A stretch of DNA of 64,000 nucleotides. Source: Eumeta japonica (Eukaryota > Arthropoda > Insecta > Lepidoptera > Psychidae). Positions within the stretch are counted from its first letter, which is position 1; each line of letters starts with the position of its first letter. The notes beneath the pieces are model-generated. The model saw only the letters and a list, made by a program, of their open reading frames with translations. It was not told the DNA's origin and ran no database searches. Location: contig BGZK01000762.1 of NCBI GenBank assembly GCA_005406025.1, forward strand, positions 227,746-291,745, given 5' to 3'. Made by a program: the position numbers and the translations under genes. This document shows positions 1 to 10,639 of the stretch, piece by piece.

Positions 1-1120
1 TTCTTCCAAGTCAATCATACAAATTTTTAACAACACTCGTTTCATAATGTTTGAAAAGTATTTTTTATTACTCTTACTTTTTTAAAAATTATCGAATAAT
101 AATTGTTAATTAAAATAAGCACAGTAATCACAAAAATTAAGTCGCAATAAAATGTAGGGTTATAATATTTTGGGCCAGTTCCAGATTATTCCTGTAAATA
201 ATATCTAACTATACAGCAGTTGTATACCCGCAGTGTTACCAATATATACATACAAATATATCTATATTAGGTTGGTAATGAAGAGAATGTCATTGCCGTA
301 CGAAAACTGTTACTCCCGTTTGAAAAAGATCTGATTTTCTCTCAAGTCGCGGCTAGAGAAGTTTTACTTCAAAAGGATATCATTTCTGAAATATACTTAA
401 AATCTGGACGTGGATATATCTATTTGTATATATATTTCGCACGGTATTGCCAGATTTTCTTTTTATTGCCTTTCATCTTGTTTGCCGTCAATTTTCAACT
501 CACTTCCTTTTAGCTTCGGCCGGGCCCCGCGCACTCTTACTTATTTACCTGCTATAATAATCTAGATAATTCGCGACAGTTGTAGTATTATATATGTATT
601 TGCTTTAAGTAACCAACGCCAAATTTATGTTTTCGCATAAATGATTTATCGATAAATCGTTTTTATGGGTAGCACATTTAATTCAAATTCTTATTTTGAG
701 TTACGAGCTGTGTCTTCATGTTGTTTGTGAGCAGTTTAAAATATAAAAGATATTAAACAATTCGAGATATTTCTCATAGTATTTGTTTATTCTCAAAAAC
801 TGCATAATTTTTTAAATTGTCTTTCTAAAGCACAAATATATGAAGGTTTTTTGTATTCTATTGTGTGAGGTGTTAATTCGCGGAAATTCATGTTTTAAAT
901 GCTTGCCTGCAACATTTATTAACATGCAGCATATAACTTACTGTTGATTCGACAAAACTGTTTTTCTACTATGAATCTATTTCTAACGAATTGGATCTTG
1001 ATCCGAGAGGATTAACAAAGATTTTGAAGTATTAAAATTGAACATCATATTTAAACTTTCAAAGCTAAGCTCTTCTCTATACATTTTTGAAGTATAAGAA
1101 AAAGCTACATATCCGTCGTG
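1..1120. other. AT-rich non-coding stretch, no gene seen
   Basis: No supported reading frame, RNA gene or recognisable repeat. A small G+C-rich patch near 515-535 (cggccgggccccgcgc) stands out from the AT-rich background but has no other signal around it. Confidence 0.5.
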
Positions 1121-1124
1121 AACA

Positions 1125-1370
1125 AATGTTACTCCAAAGGAGTTACCAATGCATTGCCTGCCTCTTGGATAAGAATAGGATATCTGATGGAGAAAGGAAT
1201 GGTCTGATGAACAAAGGAGCATCTGATGGAGGGAGGTTGTAGAGTGATTGAGGAGGAAACACTTACTTGAAGAAACACAACAGCGGAAACAATTACTTCA
1301 CGCCTGTATTCTGTCGATCGATCGATTTACTTGATGTAGTCAAGTTGATCACAGTATGGCTCTACCACAA
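1125..1370 (+). repeat. Lepidopteran dispersed repeat, copy 1 (degenerate)
   Basis: The stretch contains 'aaggagttaccaatgcattgcc', several 'catctgatgga' units, and 'acttcacgcctgtattctgt' followed by 'caagttgatcacagtatggc'. The same order of motifs recurs at 32600-32960 and 42225-42545, and in reverse at 12390, 27840, 38290 and 58700. The family resembles a non-coding repeat common in moth and butterfly genomes. The copy has lost the central 'gtggtcaccgccg' core. Class (MITE, SINE or LINE tail) is not decidable by eye. Confidence 0.6.
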
Positions 1371-1929
1371 TAAAACTGTTATTATCAATTGTACAAAATG
1401 ATGAAAATAAGTTTTAAAATATCTTGAAAATAGACCAACCCTATAACTTTCTATTTAGAGCTCAAAAAGCTCGAAAGTATACAGAGGAACATTCTAAGTT
1501 CTAAAGAACATTTTGAGCTCTAATAGAATAAAATAACGAAAAATTATTTAAATTACTATAAGCCTAATGTTTAACAATTATAGAACATGTGTTTTGTGTC
1601 ATCAATCTATACGTAATAAAATCCTTTTTTTGAAGATTAATTCTTATATTACCTTTTGAAGGAAGTGGATCGATGGTAAAACTTTTCTCGAGGGTCGATA
1701 AAATCTCTAGGAAACTTTAGTTAATTAGAGTTTGGGAATAATGTATTTTATTTTTATAGATATTAATGCGACTTTTGTGGACTATATTATTCTTGAGACG
1801 ATTAAAAATCTAGTCAACCTATCCACAGTGTATTATTAAGCCATTTAAAATAAATGAACTACGTCCCAAATGTCGTTAACTTGATCTCAATATATCGATT
1901 TAGTTAATTAGAATTCGGAAACCAAGGAC
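1371..1929. other. AT-rich non-coding stretch
   Basis: Nothing beyond AT-rich unique-looking sequence is seen; no long frame and no structured repeat. Confidence 0.4.
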
Positions 1930-2025
1930 TGAATATTTTCATAATCTCAATGGTAAGAGCGCTACCTTCGAACTAAGGTATATCGAAGGTATATCATGGT
2001 CGATTCTGACCACAAGAGAATTGAC
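1930..2025 (+). repeat. tRNA-derived SINE head (fragment)
   Basis: An A-box-like stretch (atctcaatggtaagagcgct) is followed about 45 bases later by a B-box-like stretch (ggtcgattctgacc), the order and spacing of an RNA polymerase III internal promoter from a tRNA. The cloverleaf is not intact, so this is a SINE head or tRNA pseudogene. A weaker relative containing 'ggtatatcgaaaagtcatagtatatgg' parts lies at about 10195-10250. Confidence 0.5.
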
Positions 2026-2059
2026 TAAATAGATCTAATTTAATTATTCGTACATTAAG

Positions 2060-2330
2060 GCATTGGTCTCGACGTTTTCGTCGCATTTCATAGATCCAGA
2101 CCCGCATCGACGCCTCTGTGATCTCATATGCCAAAGCGGTCCCTTAGGAACCACTCGTAGGGCAGTCACGTGCCGACAGCATCTTCACGCTGACCGGCCG
2201 CGTTGGATGAAACCGTTAAAGCATCCTGGCTATAGGTGTCCTTGCCATTCTTCTTCGGAGGTTATTTAGTCCGTGCGAGTGGGACGCTGCCCTCGCACCG
2301 AGTGCAGACGCTCGAAAATGAGTTTTTCGT
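2060..2330 (+). repeat. Unclassified GC-rich insert, probably repeat-derived
   Basis: This block is far richer in G+C than its flanks and starts about 40 bases after the SINE-like head, so it may be part of the same element. It contains a small hairpin with arms gtgcgag/ctcgcac around 2273-2298. A 68-codon frame here has no recognisable motif and is treated as chance. I cannot name the family. Confidence 0.35.
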
Positions 2331-3250
2331 CCTCTATTCCTCATAAAGAGAAACTTAAAAGAGTTAATATTAATAAAAGCAGTCTTTTATCAATGAGCTA
2401 GAGTGAAAGGCCTAAAGTCCAGGGCCCTCCGTGTGAAATAAAAAGAATGTGAGAAGGTGTGGTATGCTTCAGCAGAGGGGTCATTAAAATCCTGTTACAA
2501 GAATAGCAAAAATTAAAGATGAAGGTTACAATAATATTATTTTTTTTAAATACTCAAAATTTCTTCAACCGATATCGAAAACGGAAAAACTGTTGCACGG
2601 TTAAAATGACGACTTTGACAGGAATTCTGTGTGATAGGAATATGCCAATGGTCTGGCCCATTAGACCAGATTTTAATGTTTGGATCCGAATATTTGCTTA
2701 TACGAAGCGCAGAAAAATAACAAATACACGTTATAGAAATGAAAATGCTACATATATGTGAAAAAACACTCATTTATCTACTATATATAAATAATTGTTT
2801 TATTTGATATTATTCAAAATTTATTTAAGCGAATACTCCAGTCTTTGGATGTTCTAAATTAAATAAAACCCTTTCGATTGAAATCTGTTGATATTGAAAC
2901 AGGCACGCAAGTACGTATATACGGACCCATATACGGACAGACATACCAGAATAACTTCTTAGGATCTTAAAACATCGACATTTTCGTTTAATCGATTTAC
3001 GAAAATTAGAATGAAAACATTAATCGAATCAATTGTCTTAACAAAAAGTTAAAAATATATGTACTAATTGGCCTACATATATAGCATAATTAAAAATTTA
3101 GAAAGCATCCAGACTTGGCTTTGTAAATTCATTTTATGAAGGAATAATCGCTATGTGAGATTAAAAACATGTACAACATCAAAACATGAATTTCATGTCT
3201 TCAACTGCATGATAAAACTATTGCCTATTACAAATTCAAAATCTTCAAGT
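2331..3250. other. AT-rich non-coding stretch
   Basis: No supported gene. Around 2905-2950 the words 'acggacccatatacggacagacatacc' recall the 'cagacagacaaac' tails of degenerate lepidopteran repeats seen at 9690, 22370 and 24850. Confidence 0.35.
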
Positions 3251-3255
3251 ATTAA

Positions 3256-4038
3256 ATTATTATTGTTAATGCCTAAACGGTCATAATTTAGCATTAACGT
3301 CAAGATTTAGGACTAAATCAACTCAAAAATATCAAGAAATGTCCTTCATTATATGCTAAATAATGAAGGACATTTCTTGTGTATCGTTCTAAAAATCTAC
3401 CATATATCGTTGAAATCTAGCCAGAATGGTGCTAGCAGCTTTTCAAGAATAACATTTAACATTTTAATCAACTTAATCAACAATTAATAAAATGCAACAA
3501 CTGTTGGCACCGTTTTAGCTAGAATTGAAGGAAAGGTGATAGATTTCTAAGAAATAATGAAGGGCTAAATTATTATTGCTTTTTAGGTATCGATTTTGAA
3601 TCTTGATATTGATGCTTAATATGACCGCGTAGGCGCTAACAAATAATAATTTATATTTAAGTCACGATCATCAACTACAATATTTACATTTCAATCTGCG
3701 GAATTTTCTCATCTTAAGGCATTTTAACATTGCACCAGTATGCAGTAAGGCTCTAATAAGATCAAAGAGGTTCAGCCGGACCAAAACTAGTTAAAATATT
3801 AAATGCTAATCTTGAACAGCCATTAACATAGTATTAGATATGATTCAGTTATTGATCGTAAATATTTACCAAATAATGAAGGTAGAATTTATTCTAGATA
3901 TTTATGCACTGGTGTCATATTTATCGGTTTTGAATCTTGACGTTAAGGGTAAATATGACCGCTTAGGCGTTAACAAAAAATAATGCATATTCAAATCGCA
4001 GTCGCTAAGTCCAATATGTATATTTCAGTCTGCAAAAT
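3256..4038. repeat. Cluster of one interspersed repeat in both orientations
   Basis: Three related segments share 'gaatcttga(c/t)' then 'aatatgaccgc.taggcg.taacaaa.aataat': one near 3590-3650, one near 3925-3985, and an inverted one near 3256-3315 ('gttaatgcctaaacggtcat...cgtcaaga'). The two direct copies also share downstream words such as 'tttcagtctgc.gaattttct'. The inverted copy flanks the hairpin at 3333-3379, giving a foldback-like layout. Family is not recognised. Confidence 0.55.
3333..3379. repeat. Perfect 19-bp hairpin (9-nt loop)
   Basis: Arm 3333-3351 (caagaaatgtccttcatta) is exactly complementary in reverse to 3361-3379, with loop tatgctaaa between. It sits beside the inverted copy of the interspersed repeat and may be the centre of a foldback element. 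Confidence 0.85.
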
Positions 4039-4282
4039 TTTCTGTCCATAAGTCATTTAAATATTCTAACAAGACTATCCAAAAGCTTTAGCTAGATCTA
4101 GAAAAGCAATAATAGTTCGTTTATCTCAATTAAACTTATCATGCATATACATATATTGATTTTCTGTCCATAAGTCATTTAAATACTCTAACAAGGCTAT
4201 CCAAAAGCTTTAGCTAGATCAAGAAAAGCAATAATAGTTCGTTTATCTCAATTAAACTTATCATGCATATATGTATATATTG
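4039..4282. repeat. 122-bp direct tandem duplication inside a LINE relic
   Basis: 4039-4160 and 4161-4282 are nearly identical over most of their length, with a handful of substitutions, and diverge near the distal ends. Each unit carries, on the minus strand, the reverse-transcriptase motif A remnant (AFLDLAKAF). The duplication is therefore internal to the retrotransposon relic and younger than its inactivation, or was copied with it. Confidence 0.85.
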
Positions 4283-5030
4283 AACAATATTTATATATGT
4301 ATCGTTTATATCTCTATTTCCTAGAAAACCAAATTGCATCACAGAAATTAGTTTACATTTAGAAATAAAAACACATAATCTGTTGTATAATAGTTTTTCA
4401 AATGTGTTCGCCAAGTTAGAAATCAAGGATATAGCGGTAATGGGTGATTTTAAAGAGTTATGGACATTTGATTATTCACATTTTAAAAATATAATCTAAC
4501 GGTTTGTTATGGAATGGGCTGTATTCTCTATTACTTTGGTATTGATTTCATTCATACCACCTGCCTTACCCTTTTTAATTGTACTGATTATTTCGTCAAC
4601 ATTTATAAGTTGTATGAAATGGATTTACAGTTATTTTCCAACTTTTATTACGCCTTACGTCTATTATTTTTATCTACACTGATATCCTTAGCTAATTTTG
4701 ACGCCTATTGTGCAAAAAAATAGACAAAAATATCTCCAATCGCTTTTGCAATGGTAACTTTTTTATCAATATAGATCAAATGTTTAATGTCATTATCTGT
4801 TTTACTATTTCTGCCTAATTTAAAATTTATGTATTGCCACAAGTTTTTCTGTGTCTACTGGCCCTGCCGATCTGATCTGCATCATAATTTCTTTTGGCAT
4901 GTGTAATTATTTTGTTCAAGACTTTACAATATAACTTATATTCATCTCTCAGTTTGACATTGTTTTTGTCTAGCTTCCAAATATAGAGTTTCCTTAGTAT
5001 TATAAGAATTACTTATACTTGGATTAATCC
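4039..5030 (-). pseudogene. Non-LTR retrotransposon reverse transcriptase relic (Jockey/CR1-like)
   Basis: Read on the minus strand from about 5030 down, the fragments 'KLRDEYKLYCKVLNKII' (about 4900-4960), 'FEKLLYNRLCVFISKCKLIS' with 'QFGFLGNR' (4290-4420), and 'AFLDLAKAF' (about 4205-4235, repeated about 4085-4115) appear in the order expected of a LINE protein: the linker before RT, RT fingers, then catalytic motif A. The residue after AF is glycine where the catalytic-motif consensus often has Asp, and stops follow at once. The pieces lie in different frames with many stops, so the gene is dead. The palm motif with two aspartates is absent; the relic is truncated after motif A. Class is inferred from motif style. 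Confidence 0.8.
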
Positions 5031-5069
5031 AACTCCTTTAAGCGAAAAGCGAGAAAGGAAAAAGGCGAA

Positions 5070-6425
5070 GAAGTTACAAATTTCACATTTAGTTTAGACT
5101 CCTTCTGTACGATCTTCAATCGGAATTGCACGCACTGCATAAAGCAATATTACTGGTTAATTTTCAAGCAGAACCGAAACCAGCATATTTTCCGCCAAAT
5201 CGTCCCTGAAACTGCTAATGATCAGCAAATCAGAACATCCGTTAGCTAAGTCCTTTAGGCAGAACATAAGGGAGATTGAGTTGAGAACCAATAGTTTAAA
5301 TTATTGTGGCTGAAGGCTAACATAGGTACGACAGAAAACGAAAGAGCTGACGAGCTCGTTAAAACAGCAGCTCTGCTCTCCGACTCGCCACCGGACTATG
5401 ATATTGTTCCCGACTCGCCACCGGACTGTGATATTGTTCCCTGTCCTTTATTAAAAAAAGGATTCAAGGCGAGTCTCTCCTCAAGAAGCAAGACAGATAT
5501 CAATCGTCAAGCACCGAAAAAGTCATTAGACAGTTGCTCCTGAGCGTGAAAAAGAGTTCCGCATCGTGAAGAACAGTGGATTGACACCTACACAAGTGTA
5601 AATCCTGACCGGGCACGATGGGATAGCGTTTTACCCGCATAAACTTTGTCTTGGATAACCCTGAATGCAAGTGCGACACAGAAATCGAAACAACCTTGTG
5701 ACACATACTACTGAGTGCCCTCATTTCCTTGCAGCTCACATTCAGCTCTAACATAAAATATAGCAATATTAGACCTACGAAGCAGTAACCCATATCATGG
5801 CTGATCTTACAAAAAGACTATTGTTTGTCGAATACACGGAACTCATGTTTTGTATTGCATCACAACAGTGGTACATAAAAATGCAAACGACTATAAACTC
5901 ACAATCAGACACAAAAAACGCAAATCAACTCCTGGCGTGAACGCCCCTAGAAGGATCTACTTAATCGATCTAAGCCATCCCAACAAACAATCAGAACCAA
6001 ACAAGAAATTCTAAAATTCGGGAAGAAGAGAAGGTTAAGACTTAAACTTTGACTTAGACCGGTGGCGCTTTTCATAGACTGCAATACCGAAAGACTAGTA
6101 ATAAGCTTCTGCTGCACAACAATACCTCGCTCAATGTCAATCTCTGCCTGACCAGCGGTTTTCTTGAACGGCAGCACTTTCAAAATGAGCATGAAGCGCA
6201 AAGTCTTCGATGCATTATTCCTGGTGGAAATCGGGGGTAAGAAGTTCAGAGTAGATAGGACAAAAATAAAACGGTCTTGCTATTCTTCTGGGAGAGAAAA
6301 AAAAACACACTTCTCTCAGATATGTTCGCTGCTGACATCTTTGGGGAGCCCGAATTCAGGAGAGGTAATCACACCTCGCAGTATAAATATAGATGTAATG
6401 TGAGTGTTGCAGAAGTCGTGGACCG
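5070..6425 (+). pseudogene. Non-LTR retrotransposon relic with RNase H and zinc-finger-like C-terminal remnants
   Basis: Plus-strand fragments 'FRQNIREIELRTNSL' (about 5255-5300) and 'WLKANIGTTENERADEL' (about 5307-5357) resemble the RNase H domain that follows reverse transcriptase in R1/I-type LINEs (W-x-KAH-x-G-x-x-GNE-x-AD). They are in different frames. Further on, about 5605-5690, 'PECKCDTEIET' resembles the cysteine-rich tail. Stops and frameshifts break it throughout. A 30-bp unit at 5381-5410 is directly repeated at 5411-5440 with one mismatch, lengthening one segment in frame. The relic appears to fade by about 6425 near an A-run (6438-6449). No RT palm motif is visible upstream, so this copy is 5' truncated. 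Confidence 0.7.
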
Positions 6426-6429
6426 TGAT

Positions 6430-6985
6430 ATATCAAAAAAAAAAAAGATATCTTGAATTTGTTACTTTGTTATAAGATAAACATCTTTAAGCCAATAGAC
6501 AAATAAATAAATTTGTGATAACTAGTAATATTAAAAGCGAGAGTACTTTGTCTTGAAAACACTTTTTTTGCACTTAAACTTAATCACGCTTACTTTTAGG
6601 CGTGTTATTATCGATTTAAAAACATTTGGATTTGAAATAATATAATCTTATATTAACTCGTTTTAGATGAATATTATACTTTTTAAAGTCAAGTGAATTA
6701 GTAAGTCGACTAAAATGATAAATGCGTAAATCAATGATTGTTTCTTTAATTGGAGTTCATTTTAATTCTAGCCTCAACAAAATTTTGTACTATATGTAAT
6801 TTACTCTTTACTTAAATGAAATGTTCCTCACATTTAGGTTTACTAATATTTTTGGCTTAAGATGTGTTTTATTAAAATGAGAAAAAAATTGTTGAATGGA
6901 GCTTAAGAGGATATTGTAAATATGTTTCATTATGTTGAGCCAAATCACTTATTGCAATTAATTTAAGATATTAATTTTATTTACT
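6430..6985. other. AT-rich non-coding stretch
   Basis: No gene or structured repeat is seen between the LINE relic and the viral relic. The left part contains a run of A residues (6438-6449) that may be the retrotransposon tail. Confidence 0.4.
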
Positions 6986-6989
6986 TTAA

Positions 6990-8775
6990 ATAGGATGGGA
7001 TACATCAAAGCATCTAAGGTTCACGAGGTTATGGTGTGTGAGGATCGAGATGAAAAAACAGACACCGTCAACATAGTCAACACATGAAAACATCCCATAC
7101 TAAGTAAAGGTTTGTTAGGTTCCAAATGTCTCCAGCAACGCATAGCCGAAGACAAGAAAACGGAACTGGAGGGAAGTAGATAGACAGCGTACAAAGAAAA
7201 ATCCCAGTCTCAATTACACATCCGTGCATTTCTGGGGGCACTAAGAAGAGCCACAAAAAGCTTTCCCGGAGCAAAGAGCCTGCAGCGAGCAAGTGCATTC
7301 GAAGCGAAGAGGAAGAAGCCAAAATTGCCTATAGTCCCCAAAACCGCGCCAAAAAGAGCCCAAACAGGGGAGGTCAAACTACCGACCCCAATTTCTGTAA
7401 GACAACTACGAGACCATTATATGAATGCGTTATAGGAGTTCATAACGCTTACTTCAGCAAACCTAAAAGCCTACAAAGCCAGGTGCAAGGGGATTTTAGA
7501 GATGCATTTTAATACATCTGAGACACGACTGACGGCTGCGCTTGAGGACGCCAAACAATCTTGAAACGAAAGATGAGTATTATACAAATGGCGGCATTCA
7601 GTGTGTCATGTTACCTGGTGATCCTTGATGAGGAACAGACGGAGCGTACTGAAAAACTCAAGTATATCATCCCCTTGTATGACTCCGCAAAGGTAACTAC
7701 CCAATGCATAGTGTTGTGCTGAAGGTGAGCATTCTGAAGAATGCAGAAACCATCACCAGATCTAAAGCTTTTGGTGACACCTAGGAAGACTGAGTGATAC
7801 CTGATATAATATGAGTTAATGGAATTCCAGGTTGCGGGAAAGCAATATGGGTCATAAAGCACTTTGAAATGGGGAGGGATGTTGTTATCACCGCAACACG
7901 GCAAGCAGTAAGAAACCTCAGAGAAAGGTTTGCTAGCTAACTGGTAGCCTACGCAAACAGCAAGGTGGTAACAATGGCATCAGTTGTGGTGAATGGCTTC
8001 CGGGACCGAAAAGTTGCAATCGACTGATCGTAGACGAAGCCCTCATGGGCCATTTTAGAGGCATTAGTATGGCGACACGGCTTATGGGTGCAAAGAGATC
8101 CTTCTTATAGGTGATGTTAACTAACTTCCTTTCATCGATAGGCTGAACCTCTTCGAAACGCAGTACATCGACCAAACCTGGTGACAACGATCATAAAGGA
8201 ACTGCTGTGCACCTACAGGAACTCGATGGATGTGGCATGTGCCTTAACGAGGTATACAGTGGCATATACTCATCCAAGACTTGTCCGGTCATTGCAGCTG
8301 GAAAGATACAGTGACGCGAACATCTTGAAAGACCTTACAAACATACTCTACCTAACAAATAGACGGGTAGAGAAAGAATTCCTTATCGTCCAGGGATTCG
8401 GAAAGAGAGAAAGGACCCGTGTCGCGACTATTTACAAAACACAGAGCTTGACATTGAAAGAACCGTTAGAGTGCGGACTCCGGCTAAAAATTATTTACAT
8501 GACAGTGTATCATACGCCGTAGTGGCGATAAAGCGCCACATCATCATTGGTATATACTACACAGACGCTGGTGAAGACGCAATCGGCAGATTCATTAAAA
8601 CGGCCGTGGCTGTCAGCGAAAACAAAATGAAGGACAACAATCCAAAAATGGCCATTTGAAATAGGGAGAAGACGATCATGAACGCCTTCGCAGAAAACTG
8701 GAAACAGTAAAAATACGAGGCGGACTTCTGACGCCTAGCTAGCCAAAAAAAAGGCATTGTATCTTTTGGTTTCAC
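6990..8775 (+). pseudogene. Endogenous RNA-virus element: broken superfamily 1 (alphavirus-like) helicase
   Basis: Motifs of a superfamily 1 RNA helicase, the NTP-driven unwinding domain of a positive-strand RNA virus replicase, appear in the correct order. Walker A (GxPGCGK) is at 7821-7841, but the next residue is Ala where Ser/Thr is usual. Walker B with Asp-Glu is at 8033-8038. A Gly-Asp motif III is at 8110-8115. An arginine-bearing motif IV region follows at about 8200-8235, a motif V-like stretch near 8418-8453, and a motif VI-like VAIxRH at 8522-8539. They occupy different frames (0, 2, 1, 0, 0, 2 by position modulo 3), and stops lie at 7812-7814, 8108-8110, 8122-8124 and 8657-8659. 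The copy cannot encode a working enzyme. Open segments upstream (about 7290-7560) may be the replicase region before the helicase. Neither methyltransferase nor polymerase motifs are seen. The block is clearly richer in G+C than its flanks. Assignment to a virga/nege-like insect virus group is inference. Confidence 0.8.
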
Positions 8776-10190
8776 GCTACGTAATGTATATATTTGAAAA
8801 AAATATAAATTTTGTGTAAATAATGAAACAAAGAAAAAAATTTAACGTTGTGTAAAAGAGTGGCAAAATTAAAAAAGAAAGATGAAAAATTGAAACAATC
8901 TTTAAAATGGTAATAATAACAAATGTAGTAATTAAAATACGTAGTTATAGTGTTTAAAAAAAATCCGATCTTACACTTAATGGTCTGACCTGTGGTTGCG
9001 GGTATACCTTAACGTTCAACTCCTAAAAATATGGTCGAGCTGAGCAATGGCCGCCTCAACGTCAACCCTGTGAGGAGAAGTTGCAAAGTGGGATCAAGAT
9101 TGTAGCCAAGGAAAAAAAAGGAAAAAAAAGATACATAAAAAAAATAGATAAATAAATAAGACAATAACAAGTACTTAGATATGTAAATAAAATTAATAGG
9201 GAAGTAAAACTGTGTATAAATAAGTGGTGCTGAGCGAAAAATGTTCTTATTAACTATTACTAATGGATTAAAAAAAAAGACTGATCAAAAAAGGTACGAA
9301 CTACGAGTCTGTAGATCTGAAATATAAAAAAAAAACTATTTTTAGACAAGATGTGCTTATTTATATTATTATTTCTTTTCATATCCAGGAATAGTAATCA
9401 TTGGATAAATAGGGGGGAGGGCACTTAACTTCTCAAAAATTAGCATTTTAAGAGTAAATATTTAGTATATGGGTATTTAAGTCGACAAATGATTTTCGCA
9501 GACCCGTAATGTTTTTAAATTAGCTATACAACGATACTCGAGAACGAGATTAACGAGAAAACAAGTTCATCCCCGCTTTGCGTGTAGGAAAGTTATCCTA
9601 AATAACTTTTATTAATTTTAAATTTTATTTTACGACTTTGTCTGCGTGATTAATATATACACCCATGCCAAAATATAACGTTCTAGTATAAAGAGTCTTT
9701 GAGCTAGACTGTAGACAGACAAACGGACGGACATGACAAAACTATAAGGGTTTCTTTCGTCTTGACTATGGAATCCTATAAAATACTTATTCATTAAATT
9801 CTAAATATATTCAATGATATCCCGCGATTGTATAAATTGATTTATTTTTTTTTTCTAAAAAGTAGCATGTAGTGATGGGTATCTTAAATAGTTATCGGTA
9901 CACGTTTAATAACGTTATCAAAAATTTTAGGAATTGATTAATGTCAATAACGTTCAAATCAGTCGATACTCAAAATGAGTTAAAAAACCAACAATGGAAA
10001 CACATTGGAAGCTACTTAGAAGTTTTATGATGACTTAAAAACTTATACATAATATTAATATTAAAGATATGACACTGGATAAAATATTTGTTTTTGTTTG
10101 TCACGATATAGAGATTAGCAGTTGTTATTTGAAATTTTGGTGATTTTAACGAGATTATAATTTTCTCATACTAACATGAGAACGCAAAGG
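8776..10190. other. AT-rich non-coding stretch with a repeat tail
   Basis: No gene supported. A G+C-richer patch at about 8985-9105 is unidentified and could be another insert. At about 9630-9780 the words 'acgactttgtctgcgtgattaa' and 'cagacaaacggacggacatgac' mark the two ends of a degenerate lepidopteran repeat of the kind better preserved at 24059-25195. Confidence 0.4.
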
Positions 10191-10194
10191 TTGT

Positions 10195-10250
10195 AAGGTA
10201 TATCGAAAAGTCATAGTATATGGCCAATTCTGACGAACATCCACGATTTG
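10195..10250 (+). repeat. Degenerate copy of the SINE-like head
   Basis: The words 'aaggtatatcgaaaagtcat' and 'ggccaattctgacgaac' match in order the second half of the head at 1970-2020 ('aaggtatatcgaaggtatatcatggtcgattctgacc'-like arrangement, split here). Only the B-box half is recognisable. Confidence 0.4.
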
Positions 10251-10411
10251 GTACTAAATTTTTACAGATAGGGTCCGCTACCGCGTGTAATGCCTAATGC
10301 CTGCGTAACAAGACGCGTAATCATTTTACGGGTGGTAACTCGCGATATGTTTACCCGTATATAACGATCTGATAAAATTTCAAATCGGTAAGTACTATCA
10401 TTGCTCTACTT

Positions 10412-10633
10412 CTACGACCTTTTCAGTGACAAACACCATAAGTAATTATATCTCAGGTTAGATCTCCTCCTCAAAGACAATTTGATTCCGACCAAATCTG
10501 CCGAATGAATATAGGAAACGAGAGGATTTGTCTTTGAAAGTGTTTCGATACTGGACCGCCTTATTCTGCCGGGAATGGACGGTACGCTTGTCTCTGATCT
10601 GTCGTTATCGTGCGAAGAGGGATGCGAGTTCAT
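10412..10633 (-). CDS. Candidate coding exon, 73 codons, function unknown
   Basis: A minus-strand frame opens with ATG at 10633 in a reasonable insect context (acaat before ATG) and runs to a TAG stop at 10412. Its sequence is Ser/Arg-rich at the start (MNSHPSSHDNDRSETSVP) with an RIRRSS stretch and mixed hydrophobic and charged residues, unlike a low-complexity shadow. No domain, signal peptide or membrane segment is evident. The local G+C is higher than in the surrounding 2 kb. No convincing splice donor is seen. It could be a first coding exon, a retrocopy, part of a transposable element, or chance. I do not recognise it. Confidence 0.2.
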   Translation of the reverse strand: MNSHPSSHDNDRSETSVPSIPGRIRRSSIETLSKTNPLVSYIHSADLVGIKLSLRRRSNLRYNYLWCLSLKRS

Positions 10634-10639
10634 ATTGTT

